NCBI RefSeq assembly: GCF_009469695.1
Contig: NZ_SSSR01000007.1
Coordinates: forward strand, 42,634 to 106,633
DNA length: 64,000 bases
Source of the DNA: Propionivibrio limicola
GTDB lineage: Bacteria > Pseudomonadota > Gammaproteobacteria > Burkholderiales > Rhodocyclaceae
Direction of reading: 5' to 3'
Below are positions 53,104-64,000 of the stretch, in pieces (within the stretch, counting starts at the first letter, position 1; every line of letters begins with the position of its first letter). The notes beneath the pieces were generated by a model, which was not told where the DNA came from, did no database searches, and saw nothing but the letters and a program-made list of their open reading frames with translations. Made by a program: the position numbers and the translations under genes.

Positions 53104-54525
53104 TTAAAGGGTCTTGCGCAGTTTCACTGGCGGGATATTGAGCGCCTCGCGGTATTTTGCAATTGTTCTCCGTGCGACGACAATGCCCTGCTGACCGAGG
53201 ACTTCGGATATCTGACTATCCGAAAGGGGCTTCTTCGGGTCTTCGGCACCCACCAGCTGTTTGATGAGTGCCCGGATGGCCGTGGCCGAGCAGGCGCCAC
53301 CGGCTTCAGTGGCGACATGGCTCCCGAAAAAATACTTCAATTCAAAAATGCCGCGCGGTGTCGCCATGTATTTCTGGGTCGTGACGCGCGAAACGGTTGA
53401 TTCGTGCAGCCCGAGAATGTCGGCGATCTCGCGCAGCACGAGCGGCCGCATGGCGACTTCGCCGTGGTCGAAGAACTGGCGTTGGCGATCGACGATTGAT
53501 TGGGCGACACGCAGAATCGTCTCGAAGCGCTGCTGTACGTTCTTGATCAGCCAGCGCGCTTCCTGCAACTGGCCGGATAATCCCGATCCCCGCTGGCGCG
53601 AGAGGATTTGTGCATAGAGGCTGTTGATGCGCAAGCGGGGGTAGGCGTCGCTGTTGATGCTGACCGTCCACTGGCCCCGGATCTTGCGCACGACGACGTC
53701 CGGCGTGATGTAGCGGGCGTCAAGCGCCGCGTATTGCGCACCGGGGCGCGGGTTGAGGCTGCGGATCAGGGTTTGGGCGCCGCGCAGTGCATCATCGTCG
53801 CTGCCGAGCAGTTTCTTGATCTTGACGAAATCGCGCCCGGCTAACAGATCAAGGTGCTCGCGCACGATCTTGAGTGCCAGTATCCGGGTTTCATCGGCCG
53901 GGAGCGCCTGCAGTTGCAGCGCCAGGCACTCCTGTGCATTGCGGGCGCCAACGCCGGTCGGGTCGAAGCATTGCAGATGCTTGAGGGCGATCTGCAACTC
54001 CTCCGGCTCGATTTCCAGTTCAGGGGGGAGACTCTCGGCGAGTTCTTCGAGCGATTGACTCAGATAGCCGTCATCGTCGAGCGCGTCGATCAGGCACTGG
54101 ACCAGCGTGCGGTCGCGGTCGGGAAGATTCATCAGGCCGAGCTGCCAGGACAAGTGTTCGCGCAGCGAGGTCGTGGCGGCCTGCACATCCTGAAAGTCGT
54201 TGTCATCGTCGTCAAACGAGCCCGAGGCGCTGGCGTAACTACCGCCTTCCTCGCCGAGCCAGCTTTCCTCGTCCGCCGATGGCTGTGGCTCTGGCGCTTC
54301 GCTTTCGCTCCGTTCGGCGTCACGCGTGCTCTCGGGGGTATTGCTGGGGAGAGGTGGTGTGGCGTACTCGTCTTCCTCGCGCTCAAGCAACGGGTTGTCT
54401 TGCAGGTACTTTTCCAATTCCTGTTCGAGCTCGATCGTCGACAGCTGCAAAAGACGGATCGACTGCTGCAGCTGTGGCGTCAGGGCAAGGTGCTGGGAAA
54501 GTTTGAGCTGGAGTGATGGTTTCAT
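53104..54525 (-). CDS. rpoN: RNA polymerase sigma-54 factor
   Basis: 473 aa. Seen: N-terminal activator region rich in Gln and Leu ([20 protein letters not shown]), core-binding domain, helix-turn-helix [20 protein letters not shown] region, and the C-terminal RpoN box [15 protein letters not shown] sigma-54 promoter with enhancer-type sites is present at 23.7-23.9 kb. Between lptB and hpf. Confidence 0.97.
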   Translation of the reverse strand: MKPSLQLKLSQHLALTPQLQQSIRLLQLSTIELEQELEKYLQDNPLLEREEDEYATPPLPSNTPESTRDAERSESEAPEPQPSADEESWLGEEGGSYASASGSFDDDDNDFQDVQAATTSLREHLSWQLGLMNLPDRDRTLVQCLIDALDDDGYLSQSLEELAESLPPELEIEPEELQIALKHLQCFDPTGVGARNAQECLALQLQALPADETRILALKIVREHLDLLAGRDFVKIKKLLGSDDDALRGAQTLIRSLNPRPGAQYAALDARYITPDVVVRKIRGQWTVSINSDAYPRLRINSLYAQILSRQRGSGLSGQLQEARWLIKNVQQRFETILRVAQSIVDRQRQFFDHGEVAMRPLVLREIADILGLHESTVSRVTTQKYMATPRGIFELKYFFGSHVATEAGGACSATAIRALIKQLVGAEDPKKPLSDSQISEVLGQQGIVVARRTIAKYREALNIPPVKLRKTL

Positions 54526-54605
54526 TGACGAAGCCTGACCGGCAGGCTGTTTTAGGAGCGGCGACCCGTTTTCCCAGTTTCCGGAGACACGAATAACAAT
54601 AAAGA

Positions 54606-55349
<744 letters not shown>

Positions 55350-55361
55350 CGTTCGTCGTCT

Positions 55362-55811
55362 TTATTCAGTTTCGTCAAAATCATCGCGCAGAACACGACG
55401 GATCGTTTCTCCGGAAAAGCCCCGGTTCATCAGGAATCGTACCTGACGGTTCCGTTCCGTAGCGTCCCCGCTGGCGGGGGGAGCGCCATATTTCCTTTGC
55501 CAGACGGCGCGCGCGCGCGCGAATTCGTCGTCCGTCTCCGCCAGCGCCGCGTCGATCAGCTCGTCGGCGACGCCTTGCGAGCGTAGTTCCTGTGCCAGGC
55601 GCCGGTTGCCGAAACGGGCCGCACGCGCGTTCAGCCGCATTTCGGCATAGCGCTCATCCGAAAGCAGCCGCCGTTGGGCCAGATCGTCGAGGACGGCTTC
55701 CAGTTCGTCGGCCGTTTCGGCGTAGGGTGCCAGCTTGCGCGCCAACTCGACGCGGGCGTGCTCGCGCCGAGAAAGCAGCTTGAGCGCGCGTTCGCGCAGG
55801 GAGACGGGCAT
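55362..55811 (-). CDS. recX: RecX, RecA regulator
   Basis: 149 aa from the ATG at 55811 (a TTG lies 6 bases upstream). Inhibits RecA filament growth. Seen: LRERALKLLSRREHARVELARKL, then LDDLAQRRLLSDERYAEM and VRFLMNRGFSGETIRRVL, the helical triple repeats of RecX. 16 bases after recA. Confidence 0.93.
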   Translation of the reverse strand: MPVSLRERALKLLSRREHARVELARKLAPYAETADELEAVLDDLAQRRLLSDERYAEMRLNARAARFGNRRLAQELRSQGVADELIDAALAETDDEFARARAVWQRKYGAPPASGDATERNRQVRFLMNRGFSGETIRRVLRDDFDETE

Positions 55812-55826
55812 GGCCAAGCGGAGCGC

Positions 55827-56846
<1,020 letters not shown>

Positions 56847-56923
56847 TGCGTGTCCTTCTCGTGATTTTCGCGGGATTATCTCACGTTCGATGGCGCGGAA
56901 TCAGCGACTTACCGACCGGAGTG

Positions 56924-56939
56924 CTGTGATTATATACAG
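56924..56939 (-). promoter_or_regulatory. LexA (SOS) box of recA
   Basis: CTGTATATAATCACAG on the minus strand, a perfect CTGT-N8-ACAG, overlapping a TATAAT -10 hexamer. Induction by DNA damage is expected. Confidence 0.85.
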
Positions 56940-56986
56940 TATTTGTGGGTGTGATTCACGTTTGCCGGATCAACCCGGACGCATCG

Positions 56987-58822
56987 CTACGATGCCGGGG
57001 CGGCACGCGCAGCCAGCTGCGACTTCAGTGCATCCTTCAGCAGCAGCAATTCGCGCATGAGCGGCAGGGTAAAGCCTTGTGGCACCATCGGGTCGGGCTC
57101 ACGAAGCAGTGTGCGAAGATAGGCCAAGGCGTCTTGCGTTCCCCAACGGCGCCTTATTTCATCGGCGATTGCAGGGAAGGTGTCGGCGATCTGCAAGCGC
57201 TGCAACCGCTCGTCGATTGAAAGCTCTCCCGCCGCGGTGGCCGGGGGCAATTCCTTGAAAAAATCGGCGGCCTCTTCCCAGGGCAACGGGGCGGCGTTGA
57301 AGTGCGTGCGGAACTCGGCGAGGCTGGACTCGAATTTCTCGCGTAGGCCGTCCATCCAGTACATCTCGAGTAGCTTGAACCACGGTTCGGGGGCCGCGCC
57401 TGGATGGTGCGCGAGGTAGTCCTCGAGCGTTTGTGTGGCTTCTTCGCTCTTGCCAAAAGCCATCATGATCTCGGCCAGTTCCAGCGTCGTGCGGTGATCG
57501 CTTTCATCCTCTCCGCCAACCTCGATGTCGAGGTGTCGACTCGATACAGGTGCCAGCGTCTCTTTCTGCGCGGCAGCCCCCCCCGCGGGGATCCCTGATT
57601 GTGTCGCCGCCGGGGTGAGGCGCATCGGCTGGTTTGGCTGGAATGCTGGCTCGATGGTTTCGAAAAATCGGGCCTGAGGGAAGGTTGTCATGGACTCGGC
57701 AACGGAGGAGGGTGGGGCTTCGGTGGGTGCCGGAGGTGCTTCAGAACGCCGTCGTGAGACCTGCCGATGATACAAAGCCAGCGCAGCGGCGAGCGTGCCG
57801 GCCAGCGCGGCGCCTAGCCAGAAAACGTAGGGCAGGGGTTCCGCGGTGGATGATGATGTTGCTTGGCCAACCGCCATGCTTCCGGGCGATGGAGCCGAGC
57901 CGTTGGGTTGTGCGTTCGGTGCGTCCGTTGTCGAAGGGGGCGAAGTGGGCGAAGGCGGAGCCGAGGGCGCCTGCGCTGCGCTCTCCTTCAATTCCTGCGC
58001 GGCGCTTTCGTTGGCCGTGAGCAGGTTCTCGACTTGCGCATCAAGCGCCCTGAGCCGCTCCGTGATGGCCAGTTGTGCGATGGCCCGCGCATGGAGCGAG
58101 TCGAGCAGGCGGTATTCGGCACGCAGCATGGCGCGCTGGTTTTCGGATACTTTTCGTGCAAGTGCTCGCGATGTGATTTCGGTCGAAAGGCGCAATGGGA
58201 GCGGCTGATCGCCGGCGCCTTCTCCTTCTGAAGTTATCAGGCGATCCGCTATGCGGCTTGCCATGTTCGATTGCGTCTGCGCACGGGGTGGGCGCGCCGG
58301 ACGAGGTTTGGCAACCGGAGGGGGGGATTCGCTCTCCGCCGTTTGCGCTGTCGGTGTATTTGAAGCCCTGTTCGGTTGTGTTTCCGGCGGCGTCGGTCGC
58401 TGGGCGGCGGGTGAGGCAACCGGACCCGGGTCGATCAGGGCCGTGTAGTTGCGGACGAGTTCAGTGCCGCAGCCGGCGCGAAGCCTGATCAGGATCACCG
58501 GATCGTTGATGATCTGGTCGGAGAAAATGAGTAATTTGCTCCGCCCGTTTTGGCGCTCGATGCTGATGCGTCCGCGTGTCAGGTGTGGGATGTCGGAAGA
58601 GCCCTCATCGGCGCGGTCCAGGCGAAAACACGTTTCCGCCGGATTGACGTCGCCGGGTCTTTCGATCAGCTGAATTTCGCCGACAAAACGGTGCCCGAGG
58701 TGCGAGCGGACGGTCAGCTCACCAAGTCCTCCAGCCAGCGTCGCGGCGGCCATGAGCTGCAACGCGGTGCCGGTTAGCAGCAGGCGGAGCGGAAGGAGTC
58801 GGAAGCGTGGCAGCATTGGCAA
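56987..58822 (-). CDS. FimV-like membrane protein
   Basis: 611 aa. Seen: signal peptide; N-terminal FimV domain with LGELTVRSHLGHRFVGEIQL near residues 32-51; proline-rich linker to about 330; a coiled-coil-like middle; one transmembrane helix near 334-354; then a cytoplasmic region with TTLELAEIMMAFGKSEEATQ, a TPR-type motif, and a C-terminal FimV-like end. FimV supports type IV pili and polar organisation in relatives. Not adjacent to pilus genes. Confidence 0.82.
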   Translation of the reverse strand: MPMLPRFRLLPLRLLLTGTALQLMAAATLAGGLGELTVRSHLGHRFVGEIQLIERPGDVNPAETCFRLDRADEGSSDIPHLTRGRISIERQNGRSKLLIFSDQIINDPVILIRLRAGCGTELVRNYTALIDPGPVASPAAQRPTPPETQPNRASNTPTAQTAESESPPPVAKPRPARPPRAQTQSNMASRIADRLITSEGEGAGDQPLPLRLSTEITSRALARKVSENQRAMLRAEYRLLDSLHARAIAQLAITERLRALDAQVENLLTANESAAQELKESAAQAPSAPPSPTSPPSTTDAPNAQPNGSAPSPGSMAVGQATSSSTAEPLPYVFWLGAALAGTLAAALALYHRQVSRRRSEAPPAPTEAPPSSVAESMTTFPQARFFETIEPAFQPNQPMRLTPAATQSGIPAGGAAAQKETLAPVSSRHLDIEVGGEDESDHRTTLELAEIMMAFGKSEEATQTLEDYLAHHPGAAPEPWFKLLEMYWMDGLREKFESSLAEFRTHFNAAPLPWEEAADFFKELPPATAAGELSIDERLQRLQIADTFPAIADEIRRRWGTQDALAYLRTLLREPDPMVPQGFTLPLMRELLLLKDALKSQLAARAAPAS

Positions 58823-58901
58823 AATGTTTGTGGCGAAGGGGCGTTCTGTCGGATTTCATAAGAATATCAGCATGCCCGGCAATTTTCGTGCACACCGCGT
58901 G

Positions 58902-59411
58902 TTATGCCAAGCGGCTGGCCGCAATTGTCAGCAGCTTGTTCAGTGCATGGTGAACCGACTGGCGTCGGATTTCTTCACGACTGCCGGAAAAACGGCGGGT
59001 CTCGACCCGGCGGAATTCATCCGGGCCGGCCCAGCCGAAGCAGACCGTGCCGACCGGTTTTTCGGGTGAGCCGCCGGTCGGGCCGGCGATGCCGGAAATC
59101 GACAGGGCCCAGTCGGCCACGCTGTGGCACAAGGCGCCATCGGCCATCGCGGCGGCCGTGGCCTCGCTGACCGCGCCATGGGCGGCCAGTGTCTCCGCCG
59201 GAACGCCGAGCATGTCGACTTTGGCCGCATTCGAATAGGTGACGAAACCGCGATCGAACCAGTCCGAACTGCCGGCGACGGCGGTCAAGCATTGGGCAAC
59301 CCAGCCGCCGGTGCATGATTCGGCCGTGGCCAGACGCTGTCCATTGGCCAGCATGAGCGCACCGACTTGGGCGGCCAGGGCTTCCAGTTGAGATTGGTCC
59401 GGTGCGTTCAT
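58902..59411 (-). CDS. pncC: CinA C-terminal domain protein, nicotinamide-nucleotide amidase
   Basis: 169 aa. Deamidates NMN. Seen: ATAESCTGGWVAQCLTAVAG near residues 28-47 and SISGIAGPTGGSPEKPVGTV near 106-125, the CinA C-terminal signature. ATG overlaps the pgpA stop (ATGA). Last gene of the ribE-to-cinA run. Confidence 0.93.
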   Translation of the reverse strand: MNAPDQSQLEALAAQVGALMLANGQRLATAESCTGGWVAQCLTAVAGSSDWFDRGFVTYSNAAKVDMLGVPAETLAAHGAVSEATAAAMADGALCHSVADWALSISGIAGPTGGSPEKPVGTVCFGWAGPDEFRRVETRRFSGSREEIRRQSVHHALNKLLTIAASRLA

Positions 59412-59914
59412 GTCAGGAAATGGCCGATGAAAATCAGCGTCAGCAGCGTGTAGGCGGCGGCAAAGACATCGTCGGTCATGACGCCGAAGCCGTTCTTGAC
59501 CCGTTCGTCGAAGAAGCGTGCCGGCTGCGGCTTGACGATGTCGAAGAGGCGGAACAAAAGGAACGCGGCTGTTTGCCAGTACCAGCCTGCCGGGCAAAAA
59601 AGAAGCACGAGCCAGAAGGGAACGATTTCATCCCAGACGATGCTGCCGTGGTCGGGCTCGCCAAGGTCGCGGCCGGTCTTGTGCACGGCGAGGACGCCGA
59701 TGACGAAGCAGGCCGCGAGCAAGGCAAGTTGCCCGCTTCGACTCAACTGTTCCAGCCACGGTTGGGCCAGCAGGAAGGTTGCCCACGCGAACAGCGTTCC
59801 GGCGGTGCCCGGCGCGACGGGCGACAACCCGCTGCCGAAGCCGCAGGCGACGAGGTGGGCGGGATGCGAGAAAAGGAAGCGCAGCGAAGGCGATTTACCG
59901 ATCGTCCTGTCCAA
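59408..59914 (-). CDS. pgpA: Phosphatidylglycerophosphatase A
   Basis: 168-aa membrane enzyme making phosphatidylglycerol. Seen: GFGSGLSPVAPGTAGTLFAW near residues 25-44 and the metal-binding DEIVPFWLV near 94-102, then DIVKPQPARFFDERVKNGFG. Overlaps the thiL end by 20 bases. Confidence 0.94.
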   Translation of the reverse strand: MDRTIGKSPSLRFLFSHPAHLVACGFGSGLSPVAPGTAGTLFAWATFLLAQPWLEQLSRSGQLALLAACFVIGVLAVHKTGRDLGEPDHGSIVWDEIVPFWLVLLFCPAGWYWQTAAFLLFRLFDIVKPQPARFFDERVKNGFGVMTDDVFAAAYTLLTLIFIGHFLT

Positions 59915-60875
59915 AATGATCGAATCCTCTATGCGTTACGGGAAGGGGCTGTCCGTTCTCGTCGAGCAGGCGCACGGTGCTCGCGGAAGACGGCGGTGTC
60001 GCCACGAAGCAGCCGATTCGCCAGAGTGGCAGCTCAAGTTCGCAGGCCAGTGCCGCCAGTGCCGCACGGTGTTCGGGCGCCGCGGAAAACAGTAGTTCAT
60101 AGTCGTCGCCGCCGGCGATCTGGCACTGCCGGGCCAAAGCAGGGTCGGCGCCTTCCGGGCGGGCGGGCAGCTGCGCTTGCCACACCTCGGCGTCGATGCC
60201 GGAGCATTCGACGATATGTCCGAGATCGGCCAGCAGACCATCGGAAACATCGATGGCGGCGCGCGCCAGTTGCCGTTCGCGCAAGGCCAGGCCGAGTGCG
60301 ACGCGCGGCAGGGGGCGTTGCAGGGCGGTGATGCAGCGTTGGGACAAGGCGTCGGGCAGTTGCGTCCGGCCCTGCAGGTGGGCGAGTCCCAAGGCGGCCA
60401 GTCCCGGTTCTCCCGAGATCCAGAGGTCGTCGCCGGCCTGGGCGTGGTCGCGTCGCAACGACTGTCCGACCGGCACTTCGCCGAGCGCGGTGACGCAGAG
60501 ATTGAGCGGGCCACGCGTGGTGTCGCCCCCGACAAGATCGACGTTGTAACGGTTGGCGCAGGCGAACAGGCCGTCGGCAAAGGCATTGATCCAGGCTTCG
60601 TCCGCCTTCGGCAGGCTGCCGGCAAGCAACACCCAGCGTGGTCGGGCGCCCATCGCGGCGAGGTCGGAGATGTTGACCGCCAGTGTTTTCCAGCCGAGTT
60701 GGCGTGGATCGGTGTCAGGCAAAAAATGCGTGCCCGCGACCAGCATGTCGGTCGTGATCGCCAGCTCCATGCCCGGGGCCGGGGCCAGCAAGGCGCAGTC
60801 GTCACCGGGGCCGAGCACCGCCTGCGGCGTCGGTCGGGCGAAATAACGGGCGATCAGGTCGAATTCGGAGGGCAT
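59895..60875 (-). CDS. thiL: Thiamine-monophosphate kinase
   Basis: 326 aa from the ATG at 60875. Phosphorylates thiamine monophosphate. Seen: GPGDDCALLAPAPG near residues 22-35, TTDMLVAGTHFLPD, LVGGDTTRGPLN near 116-127, and AIDVSDGLLADLGHI. Between nusB and pgpA on the same strand; no TPP riboswitch nearby. Confidence 0.95.
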   Translation of the reverse strand: MPSEFDLIARYFARPTPQAVLGPGDDCALLAPAPGMELAITTDMLVAGTHFLPDTDPRQLGWKTLAVNISDLAAMGARPRWVLLAGSLPKADEAWINAFADGLFACANRYNVDLVGGDTTRGPLNLCVTALGEVPVGQSLRRDHAQAGDDLWISGEPGLAALGLAHLQGRTQLPDALSQRCITALQRPLPRVALGLALRERQLARAAIDVSDGLLADLGHIVECSGIDAEVWQAQLPARPEGADPALARQCQIAGGDDYELLFSAAPEHRAALAALACELELPLWRIGCFVATPPSSASTVRLLDENGQPLPVTHRGFDHFGQDDR

Positions 60876-60950
60876 GGCGAATTTCTTTCGGCGCGGGGAG
60901 TCGGCGCGGCGCCGCAAGGAGCGCCGCCACCACGTGTTGCGGCGTTGGCG

Positions 60951-61439
60951 TTACCCCTTGGCGCGTTGTGCCCGTTTGGCGGCGACTTCCTCCGGCCGGA
61001 GCGTGGCGGCCAGTTTGTCGAGCACGCCATTGACGTACTTGTGGCCATCGGTGCCGCCGAAACTCTTGGTCAGTTCGATGGCTTCATTGATGATGACGCG
61101 ATAGGGCGTCTGCGGGAAGCTGATCAGTTCGAACGCGCCGGCGAGCAGGATGCTGGCTTCGACCGGCGAGAGATCGCCAAACGGCCGGTCGAGGTGGGCT
61201 TGCAGTTGCTCTTCCAGCGTTGCGTGCTGGGCGAGGACGCCACGCAGCATGCTGGCAAAGAAGGAACGGTCGGCCTTGGCGTACTCGTCGGCGTCGGCCA
61301 GATGGGCTTCGATGGCCGCTTCGTCGTTGCCGCCGATGCGCCACTGATAGAGGCCCTGTATCGCCAGTTCGCGGGCAATGCGCCGGGGCGACTTGTTGAC
61401 GGGCTTTTCGTTGGTGTTCATTTCTGGTTGGGTGTTCAT
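60951..61439 (-). CDS. nusB: Transcription antitermination protein NusB
   Basis: 162 aa. Binds boxA RNA with NusE. Seen: [15 protein letters not shown] near residues 19-33, [13 protein letters not shown] and [20 protein letters not shown]. Start overlaps the ribH stop (ATGA), the common ribH-nusB pairing. Confidence 0.96.
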   Translation of the reverse strand: MNTQPEMNTNEKPVNKSPRRIARELAIQGLYQWRIGGNDEAAIEAHLADADEYAKADRSFFASMLRGVLAQHATLEEQLQAHLDRPFGDLSPVEASILLAGAFELISFPQTPYRVIINEAIELTKSFGGTDGHKYVNGVLDKLAATLRPEEVAAKRAQRAKG

Positions 61440-61918
61440 GCGGGGCGTTCTCCAATTGCGCGCAACAGGTTGGCCATTTCGACGGCGGCGTTGGCGCAGT
61501 CGCTGCCCTTCTGCTGCATGCGGGCCAGCGCCTGGTCATCGTTCTCGCAGGTCAGGATGCCGTTGGCGACCGGGATGCCGGTATCGAGTTGTACTTCCAT
61601 GACGGAGCGGCAGGAATCGTTCGAGACGACCTCGAAGTGATAGGTTTCGCCGCGGATGACGGCGCCGAGCGCGACCAGGGCGTCGAAGCGGTCGCTCTGG
61701 GCCATCGTTTGCAGCGTTAGCGGGATTTCGAGCGCCCCGGGAACGGTGGCGATCTCGATGTCGCTGGCGGCTACGCCAAGGCGCTTCAGTTCCGCCGTGC
61801 AGGCGGCCAGTAGCCCTTCGCAGACGTCCTGATTGAAGCGGCTCATAACGATGCCGATGGCGAGCCCCTGGCCCTCGAGGCTGGGTTCGTATTCGTAGAT
61901 GTTTTCGTAGCGAGCCAT
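61436..61918 (-). CDS. ribH: 6,7-Dimethyl-8-ribityllumazine synthase
   Basis: 160 aa from the ATG at 61918 (GGAAG upstream). Seen: [15 protein letters not shown] near residues 24-38, [29 protein letters not shown] with the active-site His, and [15 protein letters not shown]. Riboflavin pathway, between ribB and nusB. Confidence 0.96.
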   Translation of the reverse strand: MARYENIYEYEPSLEGQGLAIGIVMSRFNQDVCEGLLAACTAELKRLGVAASDIEIATVPGALEIPLTLQTMAQSDRFDALVALGAVIRGETYHFEVVSNDSCRSVMEVQLDTGIPVANGILTCENDDQALARMQQKGSDCANAAVEMANLLRAIGERPA

Positions 61919-61958
61919 GTCAGTGCTTCCAGATAGCAAGGTGTAAATCGGTCGGAGG

Positions 61959-63086
61959 TCAGCCCAGGTCGGCCGGTGCGGCGACGAAGCCGGCGACTTC
62001 GAGGTCGAAACCGGCCATGTTCGGCATGTGGCGCGGGCTGGCCAGGAGCTTCATTTTTCCGACGCCGAGGTCGCGCAGGATTTGCGCGCCGATGCCGAAA
62101 ATGCGCGGATCCCACTTCGCGGCCGGACGCTGCGCCGGCGTCTGCTCGCCGAGGGCGGCGAGAATGTCCTGCCCGGTTTCCGGACGGTGCATGAGCACGA
62201 TGACGCCGGAACCGGCCTTGGCCAGCGCGGCTTGCGCCTGGTCGAGCGAGAAGGCGTGGCGGCCGCTGGTCGGGTCGAGGAAATCGAGTACCGAGAGCGG
62301 TTCGTGCACGCGCACCAGCGTTTCGTTCTCCGGCTTGATTTCGCCGCAGGTCAGTGCCAGATGTACTTCGCCGGTCGTCTGGTCGGTGAAGGCGTGCAGC
62401 GAGAATTGCCCGTGGACGGAGTGCACCGGCTTCGAAAAAGTGCGCTTGACGAGCGCTTCGTTGTGGCTGCGGTAGTGGATCAGGTCGGCGATGGTGCCGA
62501 TCTTGAGGCCGTGCTCGCGTGCGAATTCGATCAGGTCGGGCAGGCGGGCCATCGATCCGTCGTCCTTGAGGATCTCGCAGATGACCGAAGATGGCTCGAG
62601 TCCGGCCAGTTGGGCGAGATCGCAGCCCGCTTCGGTGTGGCCGGCGCGGACGAGGACGCCGCCCGGACGCGCCGTGATCGGGAAGATGTGGCCGGGCTGA
62701 ACGATGTCTTCCGGCTTCGCATGGCGGGCGACGGCGGCCTGCACGGTGCGTGCGCGGTCATGCGCCGAGATGCCGGTGGTGACCCCTTCGGCGGCTTCGA
62801 TCGAGACGGTGAACGCGGTGCTGTACGGGCTTTTGTTGTCGCTCGTCATCGGTGTCAGGCCGAGTTGCCGGCTGCGCGCTTCGGTGATCGTCAGGCAGAC
62901 GAGGCCGCGTGCGTGGGTGACCATGAAATTGATCGCTTCCGGCGTGACGTGCTCGGCGGCGAGGACGAGGTCGCCCTCGTTTTCACGGTCTTCTTCATCA
63001 ACGAGAATGACCATGCGCCCGGCGCGCATCTCGACGATGATTTCCTCGACCGGCGAGATGGCCGGCGACCTTTTTGGATTCGTCAT
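61959..63086 (-). CDS. ribB: 3,4-Dihydroxy-2-butanone-4-phosphate synthase with degenerate GTP cyclohydrolase II domain
   Basis: 375 aa. N-terminal RibB domain is intact: [20 protein letters not shown] near residues 29-48, and [17 protein letters not shown]. The C-terminal RibA-like half (from about 210) lacks the zinc-binding Cys: where RibA has CLTGDALFSLRCDCG, this protein reads [17 protein letters not shown]. So it should make the butanone phosphate only, a RibBX-type protein; a true RibA is expected elsewhere. Start overlaps the ribE stop. Confidence 0.92.
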   Translation of the reverse strand: MTNPKRSPAISPVEEIIVEMRAGRMVILVDEEDRENEGDLVLAAEHVTPEAINFMVTHARGLVCLTITEARSRQLGLTPMTSDNKSPYSTAFTVSIEAAEGVTTGISAHDRARTVQAAVARHAKPEDIVQPGHIFPITARPGGVLVRAGHTEAGCDLAQLAGLEPSSVICEILKDDGSMARLPDLIEFAREHGLKIGTIADLIHYRSHNEALVKRTFSKPVHSVHGQFSLHAFTDQTTGEVHLALTCGEIKPENETLVRVHEPLSVLDFLDPTSGRHAFSLDQAQAALAKAGSGVIVLMHRPETGQDILAALGEQTPAQRPAAKWDPRIFGIGAQILRDLGVGKMKLLASPRHMPNMAGFDLEVAGFVAAPADLG

Positions 63087-63697
63087 TGCGAGACCTCCGG
63101 TGCGTCGTTGTTCAGCATACGCTCGACGTAGCGGGCGATGAGGTCGATTTCGAGGTTGACCCGGCTACCCGCTTGCAAACGGCTGAGGGTGGTCGCTTCC
63201 AGCGTGTGCGGAATCAGGTTGATGGTGAACACGGCGGCGTCGACAGTGTTGGTGGTCAGGCTGACGCCGTTGATGGTGATTGATCCCTTGCGCGCGATGT
63301 ACTTGGCGAGTTCCTGCGGGGCGCGGATTTCGAGCAGGCGGTTGTCGCCGACCGGGTCAAAGCGCAGCACGTCGCCAACGCCGTCGACGTGGCCGGAGAC
63401 CAGATGCCCGCCGAGCCGGTCGGCCAGGCGCAGCGCCTTTTCCAGATTGATCGGGCCGGGGGCGCTCAGGCCAACCGTGCACGAGAGCGTCTCGGGCGAG
63501 GCGTCGACGAAGAAGTGCTTGTCCTGCTTGTCGACAACGGTCAGGCAAACCCCGTTGCAGGCGATCGAGTCGCCCAAGGCGACGTCATCGAGACCGAGGC
63601 TACCGGCGTCGATGGTCAGGCGAACAGTCGGCGTGCCGTCGTTGCGCGGCGTCAGTTCAGTGATCCGCCCGACAGCGGCGATGATTCCGGAGAACAT
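63083..63697 (-). CDS. ribE: Riboflavin synthase alpha chain
   Basis: 204 aa from the ATG at 63697. Seen: N-terminal MFSGIIAAVGRI and the second barrel start GGHLVSGHVDGVGDVL, with ACNGVCLTVV and INGVSLTTNTV, the duplicated lumazine-binding repeats. First gene of ribE-ribB-ribH-nusB. No FMN riboswitch is visible upstream; an extended -10 TGG-TAGAAT lies at 63758-63750. Confidence 0.95.
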   Translation of the reverse strand: MFSGIIAAVGRITELTPRNDGTPTVRLTIDAGSLGLDDVALGDSIACNGVCLTVVDKQDKHFFVDASPETLSCTVGLSAPGPINLEKALRLADRLGGHLVSGHVDGVGDVLRFDPVGDNRLLEIRAPQELAKYIARKGSITINGVSLTTNTVDAAVFTINLIPHTLEATTLSRLQAGSRVNLEIDLIARYVERMLNNDAPEVSQ

Positions 63698-63749
63698 ATT
63701 GAGGATCAATCAGATAGATGGGGGAAGGTCAGTGCGGCGAAGAGGCCGG

Positions 63750-63758
63750 ATTCTACCA
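63750..63758 (-). promoter_or_regulatory. Extended -10 promoter of the rib operon
   Basis: On the minus strand TGG-TAGAAT, an extended -10, about 50 nt before the ribE ATG. No good -35. Confidence 0.45.
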
Positions 63759-63804
63759 CGTCGGACCATCGGCGGCCGCGAGGCCAGAGAAAGCTGGTCG
63801 CCGC

Positions 63805-63838
63805 AAAGAAAAACGGGCCAGCATTGGCTGGCCCGTTT
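63805..63838 (-). terminator. Terminator after the TRAP permease gene
   Basis: On the minus strand AAACGGGCCAGC pairs with GCTGGCCCGTTT (63838-63827 with 63822-63811), loop of 4, then TTCTTT. Confidence 0.88.
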
Positions 63839-63861
63839 CGTTGGCTGTTACCCGTGTTTTT

Positions 63862-64000
63862 TTACTTGGCGCCGAACCACTGGGCCGGCACGATGACGAT
63901 GTCCGGGAAGAAGATCATCAGCAGCAGCACGATGGAGTGCGAGAGCAGGAACGGCGCGACGCCCTTGACGACTTTGGTCATGTCGCTCTTCGTCGCACCG
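63862..64000 (-). CDS. TRAP transporter large permease, partial (C-terminus only)
   Basis: Only the last 46 codons are inside the window. Seen: VVKGVAPFLLSHSIVLLLMI and FFPDIVIVPAQWFGAK before the stop, matching the last transmembrane helix of DctM-type TRAP large permeases. A strong terminator follows. Confidence 0.75.
   Translation of the reverse strand, partial: GATKSDMTKVVKGVAPFLLSHSIVLLLMIFFPDIVIVPAQWFGAK

Noticed and set aside
63698..63861. Possible FMN riboswitch before ribE
   Set aside because: No RFN conserved blocks on the minus strand; only an extended -10 and the neighbour's terminator.

Overview
The window is GC-rich, densely coded chromosomal DNA from a betaproteobacterium. 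Rhodocyclales is the most plausible order, but nothing seen here proves it. The case rests on gene content and order: metX-metW, ptsH-ptsI with a mannose-type EIIA, rpoN-hpf-ptsN-hprK, a Thiobacillus-type gshA, a standalone TrpB2, and many start/stop overlaps of the ATGA type. There is no rRNA, tRNA, CRISPR array or insertion sequence. Most of the window is core metabolism. Accessory-looking DNA lies near 23.6-31.4 kb and 38.0-39.1 kb.

Region by region: 0.0-3.8 kb (minus) holds a methionine operon metX-metW-ampG-uracil glycosylase behind a sigma-70-like promoter, a SAM-II-type riboswitch and an intrinsic terminator. 3.8-6.3 kb holds EIIA(Man)-HPr-EI of a regulatory PTS. 6.3-11.0 kb holds gshA-gshB-apbE and a solitary adenine DNA methyltransferase. 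11.2-17.1 kb holds panE, an AraC regulator, a tannase-family lipoprotein, trpB2, and a Gdx/SugE exporter preceded by a guanidine-II riboswitch. 17.2-20.0 kb holds a TPR protein and a QseBC/PmrAB-type two-component system. 20.1-23.6 kb holds a four-gene overlapping operon (thermostable-hemolysin family, AMP-ligase, heme-oxygenase-like oxidase, SDR) of unknown product. 23.7-24.8 kb holds small envelope proteins, one behind a sigma-54 promoter with palindromic upstream sites. 25-31.4 kb holds an alanine/Na+ symporter, a glycosyltransferase (plus a decayed copy of its C-terminus), a YejM/PbgA-like protein and EptA. 31.5-38 kb holds a diguanylate cyclase and the molybdate system mop / modE-modA-modB-modC-X-modD.

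39-49.6 kb holds an RlmL-type methyltransferase, an MmdA-like carboxyltransferase with its biotin carrier, an Lrp regulator divergent from leuA, cobS-cobC, a MidA-like methyltransferase, a pteridine reductase and ttcA. 49.6-63.8 kb holds an FHA/cyclase-like protein, hprK-ptsN-hpf-rpoN-lptB, recX-recA with an SOS box, a FimV-like protein, and the riboflavin/isoprenoid-era housekeeping run ribE-ribB-ribH-nusB-thiL-pgpA-cinA. The window ends inside a TRAP transporter gene.

Two regulatory networks stand out. First, three CTTAA-type direct-repeat boxes of the PmrA/QseB class lie upstream of the unknown four-gene operon, the glycosyltransferase, and the divergent yejM-like/eptA pair. They suggest that the QseBC/PmrAB-like system encoded here controls lipid A and envelope modification together with an undescribed small-molecule pathway. 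Second, PTS-type control is split between ptsH-ptsI-EIIA(Man) and hprK-ptsN-rpoN. HPr keeps both His15 and Ser46 and an HPr kinase is present, while no sugar permease is visible.
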